From positions 675,695 to 739,694 of the forward strand of contig OY755190.1 of NCBI GenBank assembly GCA_963576735.1: a stretch of 64,000 bases of DNA, read 5' to 3'. How positions within the stretch are numbered: the stretch's first letter is position 1; every line of letters starts with the position of its first letter. Of this stretch, positions 53,250 through 64,000 are shown one piece after another. A program made the translations under genes and the position numbers. The stretch is from Bedellia somnulentella (lineage: Eukaryota; Arthropoda; Insecta; Lepidoptera; Bedelliidae). The notes beneath the pieces are model-generated. The model saw only the letters and a list, made by a program, of their open reading frames with translations, did no database searches and was not told the DNA's origin.

Positions 53250-54784
53250 TAATCCGGTCAATTTATACATTCAAGGTTACATAAATTCATAAGAAGCTGA
53301 AAATTGGCACAATTGTTCAAAACATGATTATAAATGAAACCTCAAAAGTCCCCATCGTTCCGAGGTGTGCTAAAAATTTTACACGAGGTCAAAGGTAAAA
53401 AAAAAGAGTTTTTTGCGATTTTTAGCGAAACGGTGAGTTTTTCGCAAAAGCACTCCAGTACAAAATTGTAGATCAGAAAATTCTCTACAAAAAAGACATC
53501 AACAATGTTTTTCCTTAAAGCCGCCATTTTGAAGATATAACGCGTTGAAAAGTTCGATCATTGGTAATCTTCATACTTTGCACACGTTTCCACGCCACCT
53601 ATGAGGTAGTGTACTTAGCGCGTTTTATTTTAACGTGGTACCCTGTTGGCCTATTCCACGGGTCTGCAGTGATTTCATTTGTTTTAAAACTATTGTAAAA
53701 TATTATTGTACATGTCGGTTGGTTAAAATAATGGCGATGTAATAGAAAATGAAATGATTAATATTCCTCGTCTGATTCGTAATTTTCCAGGATTACTGTT
53801 TCTTGTTTTTCGTCTTCTTCTTGTTCTTCTTCCTGTTCTTTTTCTTTTTCTTCTATTTCACAGATCAACTGTCCCACTAGCGATTCCTCATTGGTATCAT
53901 ATGAGTCTTCTAGATTAGCTGACTCAACATTAGAGCACGATCGGCCTTGGCAGTTTGTGCATGCCAGGGAACAAAACAGTCCAACTTTTCTGCATCCACA
54001 TTTAGCATTACAACCTTTTTTACAGTTGCAAAATATTGAGTTGAGAAGTTTCTCAGGTGCTGGTGGAAGTAAAGTTAGAACTGGCTCTAATGTATTGTCG
54101 ACCAACTTCCAACCCCAGTCTTTAGGGTCCAGCTGATTACCGAAGCACACTTGAACTTGGTAATATACCCGAAATAAATGTTGGTGAGCAGCTACTGAGG
54201 TTGGAGGTAAAGAAGCTAGTTGCACTTGCTTTTTATAACGCGTATTTTTAACAAAAGTTGCGTATCGCAACTTATCTAAGCAAGTGTTTTTTTTAGGAGC
54301 TCCGTACATAGAGAGAAGAAATTGAATTCCGCTGTTGATAACGTCTGGTTGAGTTGAGTCACTATTTTTAAAAACTTCAGCACATTGAAGTAAGTCATTT
54401 TTTTAAACACCTTATAAATGATGTTCATACGTGGCGTACATGTGCAAAGTATGAAGATTACCAATGATCGAACTTTTCAACGCTTTATATCTTCAAAATG
54501 GTGGCTTTAAGGAAAAACATTGTTGATATCTTTTTTGTAGAAAATTATCTGATCTACAATTTTGTACTGGAGTGCTTTTGCGAAAAACTCACCGTTTCGC
54601 TTAAAATCGCAAAAAACTCTTTTTTTTTTTTTTGACCTCGTGTAAAATTTTTAGCACACCTCGGAACGATGGGGACTTTTGAGGTTTCATTTATAATTAT
54701 GTTTTGAACAATTGTGCCAATTTTCAGCTTCTTATGAATTTATGTAACCTTCCTCCTTATTTTAGACCTAAATTGACCGGACTA
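53250..54784 (-). mobile_element. 1535-bp DNA transposon with inverted repeats of about 350 bp, superfamily unassigned
   Basis: Left arm 53250-53607 and right arm 54422-54784 are near-identical inverse complements beginning TA(A/G)TCCGGTCAATTTA. The junctions with the SINE-B suggest a 3-bp duplication TAC (53247-53249 and 54785-54787). The centre holds one minus-strand frame with a CXC domain. The size suggests an internally deleted, non-autonomous form of a larger element that kept the end of its coding region. Confidence 0.85.
53758..54309 (-). CDS. C-terminal fragment of a CXC-domain transposon protein
   Basis: The frame is open from the stop at 54403-54405, so 31 codons precede the first ATG (54309) and the true beginning is probably lost. 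Residues 94-125 form a cysteine-rich CXC (Tesmin/TSO1-like) cluster with cysteines at 94, 96, 100, 104, 106, 113, 117, 120 and 125, expected to bind zinc and DNA. A glutamate-rich tail (about 140-183) follows. SMYGAPKK at the ATG looks internal to a domain rather than a true N terminus. No catalytic residues are visible. It is likely the tail of a larger transposase or accessory protein. Confidence 0.6.
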   Translation of the reverse strand: MYGAPKKNTCLDKLRYATFVKNTRYKKQVQLASLPPTSVAAHQHLFRVYYQVQVCFGNQLDPKDWGWKLVDNTLEPVLTLLPPAPEKLLNSIFCNCKKGCNAKCGCRKVGLFCSLACTNCQGRSCSNVESANLEDSYDTNEESLVGQLICEIEEKEKEQEEEQEEDEKQETVILENYESDEEY

Positions 54785-54950
54785 TACGTTACGGGCGACG
54801 TAGGTTACTGAATTTATTTGGGCTAACAACTATTATTTTCCATCTTTTCCACACTCAACTTCCGAAACTGGCTGAGGCATTTCTAATTCCTCAGCTTTGG
54901 TTAACCCTTCTAAGGATTTATAGCCGTTATTATATGAATGTATGTATAAA

Positions 54951-55513
54951 GAGAAAGTGCGATTGGCATATTAAAAATTTATGAAAAAACAAACGTATCC
55001 ATAAAATGAATACTCATTGTACTTTCCAACATCCGTGCCGTAACCGCGGGGCCATAATTTGTTTACCCCATCGCATTGTCTTCCGCAGTTCGATTCCCGA
55101 GCAAGACGAACGATCAATTATCAAGGTTTTCATATGCAAATGAGAGTCAGGGAGGCTCCGAATTTTAATTACGTATTTTGATTCCATTATGTATTGATTG
55201 AGTTTTCGGCGGGTGGCTGCGGCTTTCAGTGTAGACTATTAATTTATTGACTGTTACTTTTGCATTAATTATCTACTTTCCGAGGAAAATGCCACCCCTT
55301 TTCTTCTGAGGAGTACTAGTAGAAGGAGTTATATTTCTATGTTTATAATTATATGCTATTTGATACCGGCTTGGATTAAAATTACTCCATATCCTGTGAG
55401 TCATGAACATGAAAGGCGTGTAAGGGTACTGGTATGTTTAAAGTGGTCTACACCTTGAGCCGTTTCTACCACCAGTAGTTGAAGAAATCGTTTTATTGAA
55501 AATTTATTATTTC
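54951..55513. other. Intergenic sequence, no gene seen
   Basis: Weak SINE-B-like words (CCACCCCTTTTCTTCTGAGG, AAAGGCGTGTAAGGGTACTGG) at 55290-55440 suggest one more very old copy. Confidence 0.4.
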
Positions 55514-55764
55514 TTTTGCCGTGTATTGCTGGCTTAGAATATCACCACCCCTTCTACCCACGGATGTCGTAAGAGGCGCTAAGGCTTCGGGGCTTTTTAA
55601 GTAGTTTTTGGGTGATGCGGGTGGAGACCCATCACCAACGATACTTTATTACTACCATCTTGTATTCATCAACTTCCTAATGTGGCTGAGGAGTTTTCAG
55701 CTCTGAAGCTCTGGCTATTCCTTTAAGCGATTTATGGCCGTGAGTATATGTATGTATGTATTAC
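55514..55764 (+). mobile_element. SINE-B copy (AACGATACTTTATT subfamily)
   Basis: TTGCCGTGTATTGCTGGC to GCCGTGAGTATATGTATG. It carries the third-subfamily words CAACGATACTTTATTAC and CAGCTCTGAAGCTCTGG, shared with 58532-58689 and 20374-20452. Confidence 0.83.
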
Positions 55765-58519
55765 TTATTTCACGAATATAGCCGTGATTATATTTGAAGA
55801 ACATCTTGAGAAATAATTATCTACTTTGAAAAGGTAAGTACCACCCCTTTTCTTCTCGCTCGTACTATTAGTCACAATTAAAGGGGTTTTTTTATTCGCC
55901 CACAACTCTTTTTCCGTCTCTCGGTCTAATCTCTTACTATGAATAAAGGTAGCGAAGGTTTAGTTTCTAATTTCAAGATACACGGACGAAATAGATGGAG
56001 TTATGGTTCAATTTAGCCACCAATATACAAAATAAAGTTATATAAAAGAAAATAATATTTAGTAAAGAAAGACACTATTTTATTGTTTTACCAACATAGT
56101 AGGATGTGCTAAGGAGTAAACCGACTTAGTGTTAAATTTACAGTAAGCCTGTATACCTACGCCTTACACAACACGTAAAAGAGGGTACATTTCAATTCAC
56201 GCATGCTACATTCATACTACATACACGAAGTTATAATTTCCATCATGTAAGAACGTAAGGGAATATATATCACCAAACTCGAAACTGCCTCTCAAAATAA
56301 CCCTTTGGTGGTGATTTGCGTAAATCGAATTGTTGCATTTTTGATCTCTAGTAGGGGCATGGGGTCTACGGGACATTATTAACACTTAATATTTAGTGAC
56401 GCTGGGGTATTGCCGTGCGTGGTATGGGTCTCCGGGACCCCGCTTTTATTTTCATTATTTGCACACTAATTTAGATTAATGCTCGGTGGAAGGGTTATCA
56501 AGGTGTTGGGCTGATAATTAGAATGGAGAATTGAAATGGGAGCAGATTATTTATGAGAGTTTTTGTACGAGAAAGTTTTGAAGTACAACTTTTAATTTTA
56601 AAGTTTTGAGAATGCTGAGAAGATTTTTATGTATCACAAAATCAAGTAGTAGAAATAGTTTATTAAAACATCATAATATGAAATAAAATCAAGCTAATTA
56701 ACTGTATTTAAAATTAACTGTATTTTTCTTAATAAATAACAAACTTGCCCATACATAATTTAGTAATATTTCACCTGATAACTTACTTTGAAGGAATTCA
56801 ACATTTTTTTTTTATATATAGTTTAAGTAGTATTTAAATATATTATACACTACACATAATAAAAAAACACATAATATTTTATGGAAACTAAATTAATCTA
56901 GTCAATCTATCTATCTTTTAAGTTGCAACGCGTTACTTTATGTACTTGCTAGAAAATACCAACGGATTCTTGGAACAAGAAATCTCACAAAAAGAGTTCA
57001 CTCTTTTAAAATGTGACATCGGTGTGTAACTCATTTCTTACCTATCGACAAGCATTCGGAATGACAAGATATCGGCGGCTCAACCCGTAAGCGCTCAAAC
57101 TTACCCCACAAGTAATTAATAATTTAATTGGTCTTTTTAACCGTTGTTACGCCCGCGATACTGCTCAATAAATTCTGCGGCGCTAATAATGTCTACTGAA
57201 AATTGGGGGTGGTGAAAAAGGCCCACCCACTTGTGTTTTGTCAACTGCGAGGCCTTTTGAAGTGACAGGTTGAGTTTGCCAGACGAAATTGAATCTTAAC
57301 CCTACGCGTTAAGAGCACACAGGTGTCAAGTTTACACCTGATATGACGTGGGGTCTGGCAGACACTTACGCCCGTGTTTACGATCGTGATCTGCGTTAAA
57401 TACGCGTTAAAATGTTCGGTCCAAGTTTTTGATGTTTTTTTTAATTTGTCGACTTTCTCGTGTGCAATGAAGCGAAATTGGCGAGGAAGCACTCGAAAGC
57501 CTTTAGTGTCGAATGTAAAAGAGATGTTTGGTTGAACTTTTTTGGGGATAACTTTATTTTGACAACATAAAGTAATTATTAAAATATTCATAAATGTTTA
57601 AAAACATAGCAGATAGATTTAGTTCACCCCAAAATAAGTTTAGTAATCACTTGTGGTATAAGATAGAAAACTACCCTGACAACAAATAGCATTCATAGCT
57701 TGGAGAGAAACACCAAAATTTTTTTGGTCGAAATTGCTTTATTGTAAAACATGAATTTATTTTTATAAAACATTTTTTTAATTCTGGATGCATGGATAGA
57801 TTCTGGATGATTAAAGGTTTTTATTGTTAATTATGGTTAAATTGTCAAAACATTTAACAGGCTTGTTAATCTGATTTTGTTGCATACAGTTTTGCTGCAT
57901 GAAATAAATAAATAATATTATCCTTCTCCCGATCACTGGACTATGGCCATCAAATATAATAAAATGAAATTCTGACTCATTTAATATAATAAAATAAAAT
58001 TAAAGGTCATAAAATCTCTTAAAATTAACCTCAATTAAAATTGACATATTTTTATTTTTTCTGCCATGTTTATTGATACCAACTAAAACTAAATATAAGT
58101 CTTGTATCATATTTTCATGCATAGGTATGTAACCTATATATATTTTTTTATGAACCCCAGCTTAATCAATATTTTAAAAAAATACAGATGGTATATTAGC
58201 CAACAATACAAGAAATCATAAGTAAAACTAAACTTCACAATCACATCCAACCAAATTCACTACTCATTTCTCACAATCAACACCAAAGACACACAATGTG
58301 CGTACTTCTAATCAACACAGCAGTTTAATATAACAATTCCTCGGCGGTGTAGTTAGAATCAATAAATCATTGCTGAGGAGGTCCGCAGAGCAAATACACT
58401 TGAAACTTTGATATGAGTAATCTTAGAACGGTGCGGTTATAGGATCAGCGAGTGGTGGAAGATATAATATTTGTAGCTCATAGTTAGTTAGTCTGAAAAG
58501 GAAAAGTAAAGATAGTATT
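55765..58519. other. Intergenic sequence, no gene seen
   Basis: About 2.7 kb of AT-rich DNA. The 116-codon minus frame at 57241-57591 has no recognisable domain and no splice context. Confidence 0.5.
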
Positions 58520-58531
58520 TGTACGAACAAA

Positions 58532-58689
58532 TGCTTTTGGGCGATGCTGCTGGAAACCCATCACCAACGATACTTTATTCTACCATCTTGTCCCCTATTA
58601 ACTTCCAAATGTGGCTGAGGAGTTTGCAGCTCTTAAGCTCTGGGTAGCTACCCCTTTTCCGGATTTATGGCCGTGAGTATATTTATGTA
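58532..58689 (+). mobile_element. SINE-B copy, 5'-truncated, 12-bp target duplication
   Basis: It begins inside the family at GCTTTTGGGCGATGCTGC. TGTACGAACAAA flanks it at 58520-58531 and 58690-58701. Third subfamily. Truncation at insertion confirms LINE-type retroposition. Confidence 0.88.
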
Positions 58690-58701
58690 TGTACGAACAA
58701 A

Positions 58702-58757
58702 CTGGCGATATATAGTCACTACCAATCCGAATGGGAACTAATGGTGAGAGTATATGT
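58702..58757 (+). mobile_element. RTE-like LINE 3' end fragment
   Basis: TGGCGATATATAGTCACTACC and GAATGGGAACTAATGGTGAGAG, directly after the SINE-B duplication. Confidence 0.6.
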
Positions 58758-58984
58758 TATAATGTAGGTATGAACAGCGCTAGTCGTTTGCGATGACAGA
58801 GCTATAAAATTAATATCTTAACCACTTTTAAGTGTTGGAATATTAATATTGTTATGAATTGTGTGTACTATAAACTTACTGCACCTGAGAATTTGTTACT
58901 CATACCTGAAACAATAAACATATTACATTAAATGAGTTTTTAGGATGCCGAAGAATTTCTCATTCTTAGCTTATGTGCCAATTT

Positions 58985-59330
58985 AAGAGTTGCTTACTTA
59001 TTTATTTATTTTACTAGGAACATGAACAGCGACATAAATAATTATACACAGTTAATAATAGAAATAAAGAAAGGCCAATAACAGATGTTCACAGATGCAC
59101 AGAATACATATCACTCATCAAAACGAATAAGAACGATAGTATAACTTATTTATTGAAAGACATAAAGTATAGAAAAAACAAAGCAAAGGTCTATAAATTC
59201 ACACACAACTCAATCTATAGTATAGCTCCACCTAGTTGCGTAGCTAGCTCCCAGTGCAGCGCGGCCCCGCACAGCACACCGCAAACCGCTCCCGCGGGCC
59301 CCGCACAATATTTGAACTTCGGTCACATTT
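58985..59330. other. Possible unnamed retroposon with GC-rich end
   Basis: A TTTATTTATT run followed by AGGAACATGAACAGC resembles 3482-3545. Positions 59225-59320 are GC-rich (GCGCGGCCCCGC). An open frame covers it, but the composition shift and lack of splice sites do not support a gene. Confidence 0.3.
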
Positions 59331-59561
59331 CGACATCATTTTTAATTACATATCTTGTCAGGCGGCACTTCTGTCTTTGTTACGTGATTCTTAGACATGG
59401 TGCGTATTCTATGTCTATTTTCTTGTATGATATAGCTGAGTTAAGTAACATTAAGAAAACAAATATAAATTAATAAGTATAAATTACCGATGGCTTTACG
59501 TTCTATAGTTATTTTATTTGTACATATGGTTACTAACATAGGTTAAGGAGTACTAACAATA

Positions 59562-59710
59562 CAAACATACATATACTCACGCCATTAGTTCCCATTGGGG
59601 TAGGCAGATACTATTGATCGCCACTTCGTACGATCCTGACAAACCTCTCTAGCTTCGTTTACATCCATCAATCTTTTCATACATGCTCTTTTATTCTTCA
59701 TACTTCTTTA
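59562..59710 (-). mobile_element. RTE-like LINE 3' end, 149 bp, 11-bp target duplication
   Basis: This is the reverse complement of the last 140 or so bases of the LINE plus tail. TACTAACAATA lies at 59551-59561 and 59711-59721. It is a complete 5'-truncated insertion. Confidence 0.92.
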
Positions 59711-59721
59711 TACTAACAATA

Positions 59722-61107
59722 ATGGACTTGAATTGTCTGAATAAATAAAATTTGGTTATTTATATTATTTATTATATGGATTGACAACGAACTTTCGTAG
59801 ACGGAATTGAGTGACTACAAGAAATTGCAGACACAATAATAGCTAGCCAACATTGTATAAAAACTGCATTTAACATATTGTTGGCCTTCTGAGGAAAAAA
59901 CAATAAAATGATATTTCCTTGGTTGAGGATAACTATGTAATCTTTAAGCATAGTCTAATTTCAGCATTCAATAAAGAAAAAGTTGAAGGTATTTAGTAAT
60001 AATTTGAAAAATAACATCTAATCATCACTAACATGCCTTATGCACTTTCTGTTTCCTTGTGTGCCGTTTGTAAATAAATAGGGAATCGCTATTTACAGCT
60101 GGCATTAAGTATATCGATACTAATATGTTAAATAGTATCAATAAGATTTAAATGACAACGCTTCCTTGCTATAAAACTTACGTTGATGTACGGCGACAGT
60201 CAAAACCTCTTCTTCTCTCTTTTAATAAAATAAGAAAGACTACGTAGATTGAAACTCAACCGTAAACCGATTAAAAACAACCTACAATTTTCAACCATAA
60301 GTCAATCAAATCAAACCCGAATTCCCGTGACCACTGCCCTATTCCCGCAAAAATGAAGATAAAACGAAGTCACAGCCTATTAGAGGTATATGAGTAAAAA
60401 TGATCTCGGTGTGTCCACATGGCCGAGTTACCCTATCGATATTTATTAGCAACGCTGACAACCCTACAACAGAGGCTGATAAACATCGGGAGGCCGAGGG
60501 GGTTTTATTACCGCCCCAGCCTTAAAATATTGTCTGATTCATTAGAGGTATTCCGCGTTTAAGTTTGTGTGGAGCTTTTAGCTTTTATACTTCCCGGATG
60601 ATGCAGGGCCGGAGTGAGGGTAAGGGTTGGAAATGTGGGAATTTGACCACTGGGTCATAGATATCTTTAGCTATGATATCCAGATTTGAGTGAGAGGTGT
60701 GTTTTAGTTCCTTTTTTGTAGTTGATTTTGATTATTAATATATTTAAGGTTGAATAAATGGATTGTTAATAGGTGAACATAAACGATTGATTACCCATTT
60801 TAAGGCCCTTTAATCTTTGAACATATGATTTTTCTAATTCATACGATAACATATCATTTTCATCAAACTGTCAATTGGAAAGTTTTGTAACAGCCTTCTA
60901 ATTTGACCAAGGCTTACATCGTAATACTTTACTTTATATAAAACTTAAGAACTAACTAAACTAATTTTTTATAGATTAATACGATTACTCGTATGAGTAT
61001 TTAAAACCTCTCTTAAAGATACATTTTCTTGTAAAGTCATATTAATCACATAATTGAAACCGCGATAATTTTAACAAAAAAAATTCTTGCATATTAATCA
61101 AATTATT
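59722..61107. other. Intergenic sequence, no gene seen
   Basis: About 1.4 kb of AT-rich DNA without supported features. Confidence 0.5.
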
Positions 61108-61350
61108 GTGCTGTGTAGTGTCGGCTTAGAATAGCATAACCCCATTTCTTCCGGTGGGTGTACGTAAGAGGCGACTAACGGTATTGGGGCTTTTAAGGGA
61201 TTTTTGGGCGATGCGGTTGGAGACCCATCACCAGCAACCTTTATTTTACAATTTTTTCTCCACTCAACTTTCCAAAAGTGGCTGAGGAATTTCTAGGAGG
61301 CTACCCCTTCTAGGGATTTATAGCCGTCAGTATATGTATGTATGTATATT
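61108..61350 (+). mobile_element. SINE-B copy (ACGTAAGAG subfamily)
   Basis: GTGCTGTGTAGTGTCGGC to GCCGTCAGTATATGTATG. It lacks the CCTTAGCTCTGG stretch near the 3' end. Confidence 0.85.
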
Positions 61351-61949
61351 ACTCAACAATAAATCAAAATCTTCAACTAAAACGCCATCAAACCGCCATC
61401 ACTAACAACCCCAACTACGCACCTGCCCCAAGGTATTTTACACATGAAACTTTTGAGCGGCAAATATCTCAGAAGGCACCACGCGATCATTTGGGGCGTG
61501 CCGTTATAATAATGGTTCTGTTGTTACAATTTTCTAAAAGGATACTCTTACTGCGAGTAATAAGACGCTAAGATTCCCTTATACCCTTAATTATAGGTAG
61601 GTAGGGGGCGGTAATGACACATGTATGTAAATATTCCTTATAACGACTCGAGGTGCCACCGTGTATGCTCTTAATGGCGTACGATGTTATTTTCTTTGAT
61701 TAAAGAATTTTATTATGGGATATAATTCACGATTAGGCGCTGAAGGGGTTGCGATAAAACCCGAGGCTTAATGATGTACGTGATTCTGTGTTTTAATTGT
61801 AATGTCGCCGGATTTGAAAGAGGTGCGTCGAATTATTTGATGTGGATGAGGTTTCGTGTTTCATGGGTTTCAGCAAATGGTATACGGCTTTGATTTTACA
61901 TAGATATATTCATGCCATGACTTGGCGTTGGGAAGGCAGACTATCGCCT

Positions 61950-62433
61950 TTAGAATCATGTCATGTCTAAATATCTTTGAATTGGAAGTACCGAAAGGAA
62001 AGCTAAAAGAATAATTGGTAATGGGTCAAAATGCCCTACGTTTAGTCCCTCCATGCGACACCAACAGAGAGAAATGTACATACATACATATACTCACGGC
62101 TTTAAATCCCTAGAAGGGGTAGCCAGAGCTAAGAACTTAGAAATTCCTCAGCCCACTTTTGGAAAGTTGTGTGGGGAAAAGATGGTGAAATAAAGGTTGT
62201 TGGTGATGGGTCTTCAACCGCATCGCCAAAAATCCCTTAAAAGCCTCCAATACTGTTAGTCGCCTCTTACGTACAGCCACCGGATGAAATGGGGTAGTGG
62301 GGTAGAATCATGTCATGTCTAAATATCTTAAAATTGGAGGTACCGAAAGGAAAGCTTAAAGAATAATTTGCAATTGGTCAAAATGCCCACTACGTTTAGT
62401 CCCTCCATGCGACACCAACAGGGAGAAATGTGT
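61950..62433. repeat. Direct duplication of about 125 bp flanking a SINE-B
   Basis: TAGAATCATGTCATGTCTAAATATC... to AGAAATGT occurs at 61950-62075 and at 62305-62433, with a few differences. The SINE-B (62076-62304, minus strand) fills the gap. The duplicated segment itself resembles a very old SINE-B. A worn LINE tail lies at 61906-61948. Confidence 0.75.
62076..62304 (-). mobile_element. SINE-B copy (ACGTAAGAG subfamily), 5' end missing
   Basis: (CATA)n tail and TACTCACGGC to ACCGGATGAAATGGGGTAGTG, stopping before the CTATTCTAAGCCGACAC part. Confidence 0.85.
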
Positions 62434-62661
62434 TAGTGCTATTCTAACCAAGATTACACAGGCAAATGAGGAAAACAAAAAAGGGTCAGTATTTTTTTTA
62501 ATTTGTCATATGGGCTTAAAATGACAAAGATGGGTATTATTTCTTCCTGTCACTATGTTACTTCTGTGCCCTGTGTGTGTGTGTGGTATAACTGATGACA
62601 AAACATCTTTTATCCTACTATCATTTAGCCTCTCAAATTCGAAATGTCTAAATGAGCCTCA

Positions 62662-62716
62662 ATCACAAACTCACGCCCTTTATTCCCGTTTGGGTAGACA
62701 GAAACTATTTATATAG
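62662..62716 (-). mobile_element. RTE-like LINE 3' end, worn
   Basis: ACTCACGCCCTTTATTCCC and GTTTGGGTAGACAGAAACTA on the minus strand. Confidence 0.5.
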
Positions 62717-62974
62717 TTGAGAGTAAATATTAGTGCAACATGGCACTAGGGTAAAAAAAGTGATTTGCTAATCGATTCCTGAAAAACTATTAAGGCTAAT
62801 TCAGCAAACAGGTCGTTAGCGATGATACGGTCAATTAGCGGCCGATTGTCTTCGGTTCCACTAATTACTTGTATCTACATTAGTGCTGCTATTATATTTT
62901 AGGTATCGCTTTCGCTTTAAGTTGTAGCGACAAAGAGAACTTGTAATTGTAGATTATAATTTTGAATTGGATGC

Positions 62975-63275
62975 TGTGTAGTGTGGTGTTAGAATAGGAT
63001 TAATTGATTCTCGTTTGCTACGACTTTAAGGCTAGGCTAGGGCTTTTTATTATAAATCCCTTGAAGGGGTAGCTAGAACTAAGGAATTAGAAATTCCTCA
63101 ACTAGTTTTGGAAGTTGAGTGGGGAAAAGATGGTAAAATAAAGGTCGTCGGTGATGGGTCTCCAACGGCCACAAATCCATTAAAAAGCCCAAAAACCTTT
63201 AGTCGCTTCTTATGTACACTCAAAGGAAGAAACGGGGTAGTGCTATTTTAAGCCATAAATATACACTACACAGCT
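62975..63275. mobile_element. SINE-B pair, head piece plus opposite copy
   Basis: Positions 62975-63035 are a short plus-strand 5' piece (GCTGTGTAGTGTGGTGTTAG). Positions 63048-63265 are a minus-strand copy (CCCTTGAAGGGGTAGC to TACACTACACAGC). Both are worn. From 63276 to 64000 no gene is seen. Confidence 0.65.
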
Positions 63276-64000
63276 ATAAATCCAAAAATAGGGAACCTAG
63301 AGGCTCAGAATTTAAAATTTCTAAGCAAGCAGTTTTACATCTAACAAAATAAATGCGATAACGGTTTCAAAGAAATCGCATTGATAACGACCACGAAATA
63401 CAAAATGCAATAGCGAACGCGATTAATGCAATTAGCTGGCGCACCACGCCTTGGCTGTCATTGTAAAACGCTCGATTTTATTAATTGATGTCCGCAATTA
63501 CTGGTTAGTAATGAAATTGCTCGCCGCTAAACAAAAGTGGCGGATAGAGTTGTCTTGTACTTCGCTTATTACTACAACACATTGTTTATTTCGATATTGA
63601 TGGCATAAAAGAGTAAGTATGGATTTTACAACTAGTTTTATCTTTTTGGCTTGAAATTAGAAAGAGCTGCCGTAGCATTAGGCGTAAAAAAGCGTGTATG
63701 TTACATCTTGAATTGCGAATTGAGATATTGATTTTTCTATAAAAGATTACTCAGTTTTAGCCGATCTTGTGTAAAACCATCATGATATAATAGTCGCTTT
63801 TGAGATAAGATGCTAAGTTTCTAGATTTGTCTACGATTAGTCGTAGCACCACCATAACAAACTGTCTACGCAATGTCGTAGTCATATCAGGACACTTTTA
63901 AAAAAGAGTATTTAAGTAAAAATATAAAATTCGCGGACAACAATTTCTATGAGTTTCGAAATACACCTATATTTCTAATTGAATCTCTTTTTAATTGAAT

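Larger units (their letters stand above)
53202..54950 (+). mobile_element. SINE-B copy split by the CXC-domain transposon
   Basis: The 5' part is 53202-53249 (GTTGGCTTAGAATAGCACC, ACCCGTGGGTATAC). After the inserted element the SINE resumes at 54785 (TACGTTACGGGCGAC, then CTCAACTTCCGAAACTGGC) and ends in a GTAT tail near 54950. Confidence 0.8.

Noticed and set aside
57241..57591. 116-codon minus-strand frame
   Set aside because: No recognisable domain, no codon bias against the background, and no splice or promoter context.
59153..59473. 106-codon frame with a GC-rich alanine/proline segment
   Set aside because: The frame spans an abrupt composition change between AT-rich and GC-rich DNA and lacks splice signals. 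It is more likely the edge of an unnamed retroposon.
1..64000. LTR retrotransposons or Helitrons
   Set aside because: No long direct repeats with gag, protease or integrase motifs were seen, and no 5'-TC and CTRR-3' hairpin ends could be supported by eye.

Overview
This window is eukaryotic and reads as an intergenic or intronic stretch of an arthropod genome, most likely a moth or butterfly (Lepidoptera). The grounds are an AT-rich background, (GTAT)n tails on hundreds-of-bases retroposons, tRNA-headed SINEs, an RTE-type LINE, a mariner and a hAT. The species cannot be named from sequence alone. Almost none of the window is host coding sequence.

Two places look like host gene parts. One is a 170-bp minus-strand exon (12770-12939) with consensus splice sites and an open phase. 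It is followed by two decayed tandem copies (13076-13153 and 13327-13368). The other is a TATA box with a candidate signal-peptide first exon on the plus strand (6291-6463). Neither gene is recognised.

Repeats fill much of the rest. Names here are local: SINE-A (tRNA head, GTTAT-type tail, about 14 copies), SINE-B (about 250 bp, GTAT tail, about 35 copies or fragments in at least three subfamilies), SINE-C (tRNA-like core with perfect A and B boxes), and an RTE-like LINE. The LINE has one near-complete copy at 39203-42430 (a 10-bp target duplication, an endonuclease frame and a reverse transcriptase frame separated by a frameshift) and about 18 short 3' ends. The LINE, SINE-A and SINE-B share a 3' module: CTCTGCC(T/A)ACCCC, a short hairpin, CGGCGTGA or GCCGTGA, then a short-period tail. 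This suggests that the LINE mobilises both SINEs.

DNA transposons present: an intact mariner (17966-19256, 27-bp terminal inverted repeats, TA duplication, 350-codon DD34D transposase); a decayed hAT (32059-33708, 8-bp duplication); a 410-bp MITE with long inverted arms (20700-21109, 8-bp duplication); a 104-bp hairpin element (33919-34022); and an unassigned 1535-bp element with inverted repeats of about 350 bp carrying a cysteine-rich CXC-domain reading frame (53250-54784), inserted in a SINE-B.

Structures most worth a second look: the SINE-C array at 6572-7697 (three 311-bp tandem units plus one inverted unit inside a single 12-bp target duplication); palindromic SINE-C insertions elsewhere; the RTE nested in a SINE-C with both target duplications intact; the CXC element; the triplicated exon; and the 420-bp tandem repeat at 48851-49995. 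Long stretches between these hold no gene that I can support.
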